A stretch of DNA of 7,180 bases from contig SLGA01000190.1 of NCBI GenBank assembly GCA_007123985.1, forward strand, positions 1 to 7,180, given 5' to 3'. Each line of letters begins with the position of its first letter. The stretch's first letter is position 1. Both the position numbers and the translations under genes were made by a program. Positions 1 to 5,743 of the stretch are shown here, in pieces. This stretch comes from Balneolaceae bacterium (GTDB lineage Bacteria; Bacteroidota; Rhodothermia; Balneolales; Balneolaceae). Below the pieces are notes generated by a model, which was not told where the DNA came from, ran no database searches, and saw only the letters and a program-made list of their open reading frames with translations.

Positions 1-1587
1 AAGTTTACAGACCTAAATTTATCCGAGTCGATTTTAGCAGGGCTCAGAGATGTAAAATTTATTGAACCTACCCCCGTACAAAAGCAAGCTATTCCCATTG
101 TTCTTGAAGGCAAAGACCTGATAGGTGTTGCACAAACCGGTACCGGAAAAACCGGTGCATTTGTTATTCCCATTATGGAGCGGGTTCTCCAAACCAAAAG
201 AGAAGGCGTAAAAGCGCTAATACTAAGCCCTACAAGAGAGCTTGCAACTCAGATTGACCAGGAAATTTTTGCGATCGGGTATCATGCCGGAATAACTTCA
301 GCCACAGTAATCGGCGGTAGTGATTTTTCTGTGCAGGCAAAAGCCCTTAAGGCAGGTGTAGACATTATCGTTGCAACCCCCGGCAGGCTTATTGATCAGC
401 ATAAAGTAGTGAGTATCGATTTTTCGAAGCTTGAATTTTTCGTTCTTGATGAAGCCGACCGAATGCTCGATATGGGTTTTCTGCCTGACATGAAAAAAAT
501 TATCTCCTGGATGCCTCAAAAACGGCAAACTCTTCTGTTTTCCGCAACCATGCCACCGGAGATTCAAAAGCTGGCCGGATCTATCATGACGAAACCGGAT
601 TCAGTGGAAATTGAGCGTTCAAAACCATCTGGCCAGGTAGAGCAGAGATCATACGCACTGAGAAGTAATCAGAAAATTCCCCTTGTAAAAGGTATTTTTG
701 ATCAGCTTGATTGGGAATCGTGTATCATCTTCACTTCTACGAAGAAGGGGACCGATGAACTGCAACGATTGTTGAAAAAAGAGGGGATCAAAGCCGCAAG
801 CATCCATGGAGACCGTTCGCAGGATGAGCGTAATAAAGCTCTGAATGCATTTAAGAATGGTCAGGTTCCCGTTATTGTGGCAACGGATGTACTTGCCAGG
901 GGAATCGACATCAAAGGCGTTTCTATCATTATAAATTATGATGTACCCAACAACTCCGATGATTATGTACACCGGATTGGGCGTACCGGCCGCTACGATA
1001 AGAGTGGCATTGCCATTACGTTTGTTACCAAGCGAGATTCGCGTACGTTTAAAGAAATCAGCGATATTAAAGGAAATACCATCAATTCTATTGATGTTCC
1101 GGACAGGTTTAAAAACCCTGATGAATTCTCCTGGAAAGACGGATTTTCTGTCGGTAAAAAAGCTTCTCAAGCAAAAGAGACGAAGGATACAACCAGGCAG
1201 GAGAAAACTCCGGACAGAGAAAAAAAATCAAAACCAGCTGAGTCTAAAAACAAAAGAAAGCAGCAGGGGAATGATAATCGGGGTGACAGCTCAGCCAAGA
1301 AAGAATCTCCTAAGCCATCTTCGAAAGCAGATGAAGGGAACGACACCCGACAGAAGAAAAGTTCAAAACGGGATACACGCACTCCTAAAAATAACCAGCG
1401 TAACGAGCCGGCGGCAACAGATACCAAACCCGTTAAGGAGAGTGCCACTGTGAAAAAAACGGAAGAAAAGAAGGCCCCTGCAATCGTGCTGCCCGTTATT
1501 GAGAGTGCCGTTGAAAGAAACAAAAGAGCCCGAAAGCCCGCAAAAGGTATTTGGGGAATAATTAAAAGTTTCATTCCAAAACTGTAA
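1..1587 (+). CDS. DEAD-box ATP-dependent RNA helicase, 5' end cut by window edge
   Basis: ATP-dependent RNA helicase that unwinds or remodels RNA in the cytoplasm, typically in ribosome assembly, mRNA decay or cold adaptation. The frame is open from base 1, so the first ATG at 175 is internal. The Q-motif phenylalanine is already visible residue 2, so probably only a few residues are missing. All core motifs are present (visible numbering): Q motif with Gln27, AQTGTGKT 44-51, PTRELA 77-82, TPGRL 126-130, DEAD 150-153, SAT 181-183, IIFTSTK around 242-248, ATDVLARGIDI 294-304 and HRIGRTGR 324-331. The catalytic residues look intact. From about residue 388 to 528 follows a low-complexity tail rich in Lys, Glu, Ser and Thr, probably disordered and RNA-binding, as in RhlE-like helicases. 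It ends in a hydrophobic/basic peptide (KGIWGIIKSFIPKL). The PlsC gene starts 15 bases after the stop, suggesting co-transcription. The family is certain; the exact subfamily (RhlE, DeaD or CshA type) is not. Confidence 0.97.
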   Translation, partial: KFTDLNLSESILAGLRDVKFIEPTPVQKQAIPIVLEGKDLIGVAQTGTGKTGAFVIPIMERVLQTKREGVKALILSPTRELATQIDQEIFAIGYHAGITSATVIGGSDFSVQAKALKAGVDIIVATPGRLIDQHKVVSIDFSKLEFFVLDEADRMLDMGFLPDMKKIISWMPQKRQTLLFSATMPPEIQKLAGSIMTKPDSVEIERSKPSGQVEQRSYALRSNQKIPLVKGIFDQLDWESCIIFTSTKKGTDELQRLLKKEGIKAASIHGDRSQDERNKALNAFKNGQVPVIVATDVLARGIDIKGVSIIINYDVPNNSDDYVHRIGRTGRYDKSGIAITFVTKRDSRTFKEISDIKGNTINSIDVPDRFKNPDEFSWKDGFSVGKKASQAKETKDTTRQEKTPDREKKSKPAESKNKRKQQGNDNRGDSSAKKESPKPSSKADEGNDTRQKKSSKRDTRTPKNNQRNEPAATDTKPVKESATVKKTEEKKAPAIVLPVIESAVERNKRARKPAKGIWGIIKSFIPKL

Positions 1588-1602
1588 CGGCTTTATTTTG
1601 GT

Positions 1603-2361
1603 ATGCAATACATCAGTTCTGTTTTTACCTGGGCTGCAATTATACTGCTTGTTTTAATCTGGCTGCCCATTCTCGTAATTGTCCGGCTATTTGATTGGGA
1701 TCCGGTTCGCTACAGAACCGGAAAGATTTTCAGAAAACTTGGATATTTCATTACAAAAATTAATCCCAACTGGAATATCGAAATAGAAGGTGCCGCTTTA
1801 ATTGATGACAGAAAACCGTATGTGGTTGTCAGTAATCATCTCTCAAATGCCGATATACCTTTGATATCGAACCTTCCCTGGGAAATGAAATGGATAGCTA
1901 AAGTTGAGCTTTTCAATATTCCGGTTTTAGGATGGATGATGAAGATGGCAGGTGATATTCCGGTTGACAGGTCATCATCGAATAAGAGATTAGGTGTATT
2001 TAAGCAATGCTCGCACTACCTGGACAAGAATGTATCCGTTATATTTTTTCCTGAAGGAACCCGTTCCAGAAGCGGAAAACTAAACCGTTTTGCACTGGGT
2101 GCTTTTGATCTTGCAATCAGAGAACAAGTTGAGTTACTGCCTATTGTATTGGATGGAACTCAGGAATGTTTGCCTAAAAAATCGTGGTTATTTGAGCCGG
2201 ATGTTTATGTAAAAATGAAGGTGCTTGATCCTGTTCCTACCAAAGACCTGCTTCCTGAAGACAGCCTCAAATTAATGGAATCCGTTCGTTCAGAAATAAG
2301 AGATCAGTTGTGCCGATGGCGTGGTGAATCACCATCAGATGTGGATTCTACGCTTGGTTAA
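1603..2361 (+). CDS. PlsC-type lysophospholipid (1-acyl-glycerol-3-phosphate) acyltransferase
   Basis: Likely transfers an acyl chain to the sn-2 position of lysophosphatidic acid, giving phosphatidic acid for membrane phospholipids, at the inner face of the cytoplasmic membrane. The 252-residue length is normal for the family. There is one N-terminal membrane segment (about 8-29). The acyltransferase motifs come in the expected order: NHLSNAD (78-84) with the catalytic HX4D pair His79/Asp84, GDIPVDR (117-123), FPEGTRSRSG (149-158) that binds the phosphate, and LPIVLDG (179-185). ATG 1603 is the natural start because it precedes the membrane helix directly; no Shine-Dalgarno sequence is evident. 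It lies 15 bases after the helicase stop and is probably read from the same transcript. Its last 14 bases overlap the convergent membrane-protein gene. The exact acyl acceptor cannot be read from sequence; ornithine-lipid or other lysophospholipid acyltransferases share these motifs. Confidence 0.93.
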   Translation: MQYISSVFTWAAIILLVLIWLPILVIVRLFDWDPVRYRTGKIFRKLGYFITKINPNWNIEIEGAALIDDRKPYVVVSNHLSNADIPLISNLPWEMKWIAKVELFNIPVLGWMMKMAGDIPVDRSSSNKRLGVFKQCSHYLDKNVSVIFFPEGTRSRSGKLNRFALGAFDLAIREQVELLPIVLDGTQECLPKKSWLFEPDVYVKMKVLDPVPTKDLLPEDSLKLMESVRSEIRDQLCRWRGESPSDVDSTLG

Positions 2362-2785
2362 CGGGATGATAATCATCCTCATTCTCTTTGATTTCAGGTT
2401 TTTTGGCTTTTGGAAAAACCAGTTTCCAGGCCAGGAAAACAGAAACTACAGACAATATGAGAGCTGCAATAGGATACACAATTGTCTCTGTTTCAAAAAG
2501 AAGATGAATTTGCCCGTAGCGTAATAGAATAAGGCATAACAGATAGGTTGTGAGGCTCGAATATTTGTGGGATTTACCATACGTAAACGAAAAAAGCCCG
2601 CCTGTAAAGGAACTCACCATTGCGATAAATGTGAGAAAAACAGGCCAGAAAAATCCCTCATATTCACTGTAAGAGAACATCAATATGGAACTGTCGACCG
2701 ACAGAGCGATGAATACACGTGAAAGCGAATCGATACTGAGCACAATACTTACACCGATTAAACCACCAAGGATCCCTTTTTTCAT
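2348..2785 (-). CDS. Small four-helix membrane protein of unknown function
   Basis: I do not recognise a family. The 145-residue protein has four likely transmembrane segments (about 5-28, 46-68, 78-96 and 102-123) and a charged cytoplasmic-type tail (KAKKPEIKENEDD, 126-138). It starts MKKG and has no lipobox, so the first segment is a membrane helix rather than a cleaved signal. The stretch between the first two helices (29-45) carries acidic and aromatic residues. The reading frame is credible because its hydrophobic periodicity is regular and no alternative long frame explains the interval. Its end overlaps the end of the PlsC gene by 14 bases in convergent orientation. It is divergent from the metallopeptidase-like gene across a 188-base AT-rich spacer, where I see no strong promoter match. 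No catalytic motif is visible, so function is left open. Confidence 0.8.
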   Translation of the reverse strand: MKKGILGGLIGVSIVLSIDSLSRVFIALSVDSSILMFSYSEYEGFFWPVFLTFIAMVSSFTGGLFSFTYGKSHKYSSLTTYLLCLILLRYGQIHLLFETETIVYPIAALILSVVSVFLAWKLVFPKAKKPEIKENEDDYHPVNQA

Positions 2786-2973
2786 AAACTGTTTCTTACA
2801 GGATTAAATAATCATAAGGCTGTAACTTTCATTTTTACAGACTGTTTTATTTATCATAATAGCATAAATTCGAGGAAATTTAAATCGATTCTTCGTCTCA
2901 ATTTCCCGGCAGCTTTTGTATCTTCTCATCCCTGAAAAAATTATACAAATCATCACATAACAGACATACTACA

Positions 2974-3483
2974 ATGCCAGAAAACGACATGCCTGAACAG
3001 AGTCATTTAGACCCAACCGGAGAGATCAAACTGAGCGGAAAGGAGCTCATGGAATCACCCGAAATGCAAAAAATTGCCGAGGATGTTATCAAAACTCATA
3101 AAATTGAGCTTGGCCCTGCACAGGTGGGTTACCTGCTTGTTTATCCGAATATCTCGAAACAGCGAGCAGCCAAATGTATGAAAGCCACCCGGGAAGTAAA
3201 GCACTATTCAGGGAATGATTACCTGATCGAAGTATCCGGGGATTTATGGGATATGCTTGATACCGACACAAAAAAAATGCTTTTATATCATGAGCTGCTC
3301 CATGTTGATCCGGTTTTCAAAGCGAAAAATCAGGAGTGGCAGATGCGAATTCGTCGACCCGATTTTGCTGATTACTACGAAATTAACGATACATTCGGCA
3401 ATACATGGTATAAAACCATTCAGGCTACCGTTTCATCACTTCACGATTTGGATCCCAAACAGGAGAGCAAGGTTACGGTTTGA
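2974..3483 (+). CDS. Putative metallopeptidase, phage-metallopeptidase-like family (HExxH)
   Basis: A 169-residue soluble protein without signal peptide or membrane segment. The layout matches the putative phage metallopeptidase family as I know it: a strand-forming region (YLLV, 53-56), a spacer rich in Lys/Arg (62-77), a strand (DYLIEVSGDLWDML, 82-95), a helix with the zinc signature LYHELLHVD (104-112; His106, Glu107, His110), and a C-terminal RIRRPDFADYYE...FGNTWY segment (125-146). That last segment corresponds to the region where relatives usually have His-Asp followed by acidic/aromatic residues. Here the expected third ligand histidine appears as Pro-Asp (129-130), so zinc binding may use an acidic residue or be impaired. 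ATG 2974 gives the longest product; ATG 2989 (Met6) is an alternative, and neither has a good Shine-Dalgarno sequence. No phage genes surround it. Family assignment is from remembered motif order, not from a search; substrate unknown. Confidence 0.75.
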   Translation: MPENDMPEQSHLDPTGEIKLSGKELMESPEMQKIAEDVIKTHKIELGPAQVGYLLVYPNISKQRAAKCMKATREVKHYSGNDYLIEVSGDLWDMLDTDTKKMLLYHELLHVDPVFKAKNQEWQMRIRRPDFADYYEINDTFGNTWYKTIQATVSSLHDLDPKQESKVTV

Positions 3484-3549
3484 TGATTTCAGGCCATTGA
3501 TTTACAAACCTATTGTTGTTTATAACCCAAAAAGAATTGATGCGTTCGT

Positions 3550-3574
3550 AGCTCCTTCGGATGCTCAATTTTTT
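3550..3574 (+). terminator. Weak candidate intrinsic terminator after the metallopeptidase gene
   Basis: A small stem (AGC-TCC, loop TTC, GGA-T-GCT with one bulged T, 3550-3565) is followed after CAA by six T residues (3569-3574), 67 bases after the stop of the metallopeptidase-like gene. The stem is short and bulged, so this is a weak call. It is the only hairpin plus T-run on this strand in the spacer. Confidence 0.3.
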
Positions 3575-3578
3575 CGAA

Positions 3579-3612
3579 CAACCTTCGAGCGTACGTGTAC
3601 CTCGAAGTGTTG
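3579..3612. repeat. Long inverted repeat (hairpin), possible interspersed palindromic element
   Basis: CAACCTTCGAG (3579-3589) pairs with CTCGAAGTGTTG (3601-3612) with a single bulged base. The enclosed 11 bases contain GTAC twice, so the stem may extend inward. No T-run follows on either strand, so it is not a typical terminator. The GC content is higher than that of the other spacers in the window, which suggests a repeat element or structured RNA. Copy number elsewhere in the genome cannot be seen here. Confidence 0.5.
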
Positions 3613-3722
3613 TAGGTTTGAAGAAATAGGTTGGATTCTGAAGGTTTTGGTCTTTACCCCGCCCCGATTGGAAGACTTCCGGACGCTTTGATGCACTTTG
3701 GAGTTTAAAACACTTCCTGAAT

Positions 3723-4292
3723 TTACTTTGTCGGCAAAGCCGGGCGTTTATTTGTGAACGTGTGGTTATTGAGGGTAATCTGCTTCAGCTTTCCGAAGAA
3801 TGAATCAGCTTCATCAAAGAGTACGACGGCCTGAGCATAGCGAAGTAAGGTTTTGTCGGTACTGTCTTTATCGTTCATATCAATTACAATGAACGTTTCA
3901 CTGTTTCTGATTTTATTCAAGAAATATTTTCCCTGTGGGGTTGCATAACGAACCGTTGAATAAGAAAATGCAGTGTACTCACCGGCGAGAATATCACCAT
4001 GTCTGAACAGCAGATTTTTTTCTGTTTCGCCAATGTAATCGAACAGCTGGTCGATATTTTTGTACGCCTCTTGTTCATCCTGTGTAATAATTTCCCGAAG
4101 GCTCATCTCTTTCAGTTTCCCTCTGTTTTTCTCTACCCGCGAAAGGAATGATTTCTTTGCCGACCGGTTTGGTCCGGCTGCAAGAAGAAGATAATGAGAT
4201 GATTCAAGGTTAATATCCCCCAGCTCGTTCAGAAAGTTACTGATCTCTTTGTCGTTGTGCGATAACGTTCTGAGGGTTGACTCTGTCTGCAT
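3723..4292 (-). CDS. Small degenerate AAA+ ATPase-like protein of unknown function
   Basis: A 189-residue soluble protein with fragments typical of bacterial AAA+ ATPases, in the right order. A strand and P-loop-like turn HYLLLAAGPNRSAKKS (33-48) align with the usual GPPGTGKT. A helix/strand pair follows (49-69), then YIGETEKNL (86-94), a signature string of the family, and finally VVLFDEADSFFGK (156-168), a Walker B motif. The P-loop is degraded: Lys46 remains, but the two glycines that should flank the central Thr read as Arg43 and Ala45, and Lys47 replaces the Ser/Thr. The Walker motifs are separated by extra segments of roughly 15 and 55 residues. The protein ends about 20 residues after Walker B, so sensor 1, arginine finger and lid are absent. 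It probably does not hydrolyse ATP in the usual way. It lies 60 bases downstream of the CoA-transferase gene on the same strand with no strong terminator between, so co-transcription is possible. It could be a conserved non-catalytic family or a decayed gene; the uninterrupted frame favours a real protein. Confidence 0.75.
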   Translation of the reverse strand: MQTESTLRTLSHNDKEISNFLNELGDINLESSHYLLLAAGPNRSAKKSFLSRVEKNRGKLKEMSLREIITQDEQEAYKNIDQLFDYIGETEKNLLFRHGDILAGEYTAFSYSTVRYATPQGKYFLNKIRNSETFIVIDMNDKDSTDKTLLRYAQAVVLFDEADSFFGKLKQITLNNHTFTNKRPALPTK

Positions 4293-4352
4293 GAAAATCT
4301 TGAAATATTAAGGTTACGAACTGATCAATGATAAGGTATTTTCGGCTCAAAA

Positions 4353-5624
4353 TTACAGAATTTTAAACCGTGTGAAGGCAGCTTTCTCAAGTTCTTCCCG
4401 ATTGTCCGGATGTGAAATGTCAATAAGTGCACTGGCCCGCTCGCGCAGTGATTTTCCATAAAGACTTGCGATACCGTACTCTGTAACCACATAGTGCACA
4501 TGGGCTCTGGTTGTTACTACACCGGCACCTTGCTTCAGGAACGGGACAATTCTCGATTCCCCGCGCCGTGTAGCAGATGGCAATGCGATGATAGGCTTTC
4601 CGCCTTCCGAGAGTGATGCCCCCCGGATAAAATCCATCTGGCCCCCAACGCCTGAATATTGTCTTATCCCAATGGAGTCTGCACAGACCTGACCGGTAAG
4701 ATCAACTTCAATGGCACTGTTGATTGCCGTTACTTTTGGGTTCCTGCGAATCACGGCAGTGTCGTTTACATATGCACAATCGAGCATGGCGAGGTTGGGA
4801 TTGTCATCCACAAAATCGTACAGCTTCCGGGTTCCTACTAAAAATGATGATACAGTTCGGTTTGGGTGGATGCGTTTATTTGAATTGTTTACAATTCCAG
4901 ACTCTATCAGTGGGATAAGCCCGTCGGAGAACATTTCTGTATGTACCCCAAGATTTTTGTGATTTTGCAGAGAAGCGAGAACAGCATCCGGTATGGAGCC
5001 GATACCCATCTGCATTGTGGCACCATCTTCAATAAGTTCCGCGCAGTGCCGGCCAATTTTTAGTTCCAATTCAGTTAGTGTTGCAGGTGCATGCTCGGGA
5101 AGGGAATCATCCACCTCAACAGCAAAATCAATGATACTTTTGTGAATGATGCCATCACCGTGAGTGCGAGGCATATTTGGATTGAGTTGAGCGATTACCA
5201 GTTTCGCATTATTTACAGCTGCCCTGGAACCGTCAACAGATACTCCAAGTGAACAGAAACCGTGCTTATCCGGAGGGCTTACCTGGATCAGCGCAACATC
5301 CAGCGGGATAATGCCCCTGTTAAACAGGTGGGGAATTTCGCTCAAAAAAACGGGTATGTAATCGGCCTCGCCAGTTTCCAGGGCTTTGCGAACATTCGCT
5401 CCCACAAAAAATGCCTTCGTACGGAAAGAGCCACTCATTTCAGGCGCTACATAAGGAGCAGCACCCTCGGTGTGCATGTGGTAGATGGAAACATTACGAA
5501 GCCGTGAATGCTGTGCAGCGAGCTCGGCTACCAGTTGCTGCGGTGCGGCTGCTGCTGTGTGAATAAATACATTGTTTCCTGATTGTACGTGTTCAATGGC
5601 TTCTGATGGTGTGGTTAGCTTCAT
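4353..5624 (-). CDS. Acetyl-CoA hydrolase / 4-hydroxybutyrate-type CoA-transferase
   Basis: Moves CoA between acyl-CoA and a carboxylic acid (acetate, succinate, 4-hydroxybutyrate or similar) in the cytoplasm, through a glutamyl-CoA thioester. The 423-residue length is normal for this family (Cat1, Ach1, AbfT). Visible motifs: VSPPDKHGFCSLGVSVD (115-131), GIGSIPDAV (207-215), GVHTEMFSDG (226-235) with the likely catalytic Glu230, GVGGQMDFIRGA (325-336), and YGIASLYGKSLRERA (383-397) followed by a SHPDNRE end region. Start at ATG 5624: the product opens with the usual N-terminal helix (PSEAIEHVQSGNNVF). AAGAG about 10 bases upstream is only a weak ribosome site. Its upstream region carries a 30-base palindrome over a -7-like element, suggesting its own regulated promoter. 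The small AAA+-like gene follows after 60 bases. Substrate choice cannot be settled from sequence; a role in acetate/succinate or short-chain acid use is inferred from the family. Confidence 0.94.
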   Translation of the reverse strand: MKLTTPSEAIEHVQSGNNVFIHTAAAAPQQLVAELAAQHSRLRNVSIYHMHTEGAAPYVAPEMSGSFRTKAFFVGANVRKALETGEADYIPVFLSEIPHLFNRGIIPLDVALIQVSPPDKHGFCSLGVSVDGSRAAVNNAKLVIAQLNPNMPRTHGDGIIHKSIIDFAVEVDDSLPEHAPATLTELELKIGRHCAELIEDGATMQMGIGSIPDAVLASLQNHKNLGVHTEMFSDGLIPLIESGIVNNSNKRIHPNRTVSSFLVGTRKLYDFVDDNPNLAMLDCAYVNDTAVIRRNPKVTAINSAIEVDLTGQVCADSIGIRQYSGVGGQMDFIRGASLSEGGKPIIALPSATRRGESRIVPFLKQGAGVVTTRAHVHYVVTEYGIASLYGKSLRERASALIDISHPDNREELEKAAFTRFKIL

Positions 5625-5677
5625 GTATGGTATCTCTTATGTTCTGTTAGATGATGGTATATAAAACCCATAACTGA

Positions 5678-5707
5678 AAATTGCTGCAAATATAATTGCA
5701 GCAATTT
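5678..5707. repeat. Perfect 30-base palindrome (12-base arms), candidate operator
   Basis: AAATTGCTGCAA (5678-5689) and TTGCAGCAATTT (5696-5707) are perfect inverted copies around the 6-base centre ATATAA. It lies in the spacer between the lipoprotein stop and the CoA-transferase start, 54 bases before that start. Only TTTTC follows the stem on the transcribed strand, so it is a poor terminator for the lipoprotein gene. Its overlap with a promoter-like element suits a dimeric repressor site better. As RNA it would also form a stable hairpin if transcription reads through from the lipoprotein gene. Confidence 0.6.
5687..5694 (-). promoter_or_regulatory. Candidate Bacteroidetes-type -7 promoter element for the CoA-transferase
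   Basis: Read on the minus strand this is TATATTTG, an exact match to the TAnnTTTG -7 consensus of Bacteroidetes sigma-A promoters. The expected upstream TTTG is present in a T-rich run, but about 25 bases away instead of 19-21, so the -33 half is weak. It would give a leader of roughly 55-60 bases before the ATG at 5624. The element covers the centre and inner arm of the palindrome, which suggests repression by occlusion. Confidence 0.45.
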
Positions 5708-5743
5708 GATACAGTACTTCAAAAAATCTTTAACAAAATCTGA

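Larger units (their letters stand above)
3505..3620 (+). other. Candidate multi-branched folded region in the intergenic spacer
   Basis: The spacer 3484-3722 holds no convincing gene. Within it an 8-base perfect inverted repeat (CAAACCTA 3505-3512 with TAGGTTTG 3613-3620) encloses two further hairpins. One is GTTCG/CGAAC (3544-3548 with 3575-3579) around a short inner stem, the other a long stem at 3579-3612. The right arm of the outer helix begins at the base directly after the long hairpin, so helices could stack. Orientation is not fixed by sequence. It could be a 3'-UTR fold of the metallopeptidase mRNA, an interspersed palindromic repeat, or a chance arrangement. An 8-base outer repeat alone is not statistically remarkable in a spacer this long. 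Confidence 0.35.

Noticed and set aside
938..1453. Open frames on both strands inside the helicase gene (938-1453 +, 649-1170 -, 1167-1574 -)
   Set aside because: They are shadows of a gene with all helicase motifs in order; the lysine-rich tail gives long stop-free frames by composition alone.
2397..2420. Hairpin GGTTTTT/AAAAACC just past the PlsC stop as a terminator
   Set aside because: AT-rich arms with a 10-base loop, no T-run after it, and it lies within the coding region of the convergent membrane protein.
2820..2840. Short inverted repeat CTGTAA/TTACAG in the divergent spacer as an operator
   Set aside because: Six-base arms in an AT-rich spacer are expected by chance, and no promoter element overlaps them convincingly.
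2915..2949. TTTG (2915-2918), TATCTTCT (2919-2926) and TATACAAA (2942-2949) as a promoter for the metallopeptidase gene
   Set aside because: TATCTTCT matches the TAnnTTTG element only in part and has no TTTG at the right distance upstream. TATACAAA fits neither the TAnnTTTG element nor a -10 box with correct spacing.
3257..3691. Open plus-strand frame of 144 codons running out of the metallopeptidase gene into the spacer
   Set aside because: Its first half is a shifted reading of the metallopeptidase gene, and the spacer half shows no recognisable domain. It coincides with the inverted repeats, so it is more likely chance or repeat-derived than coding.
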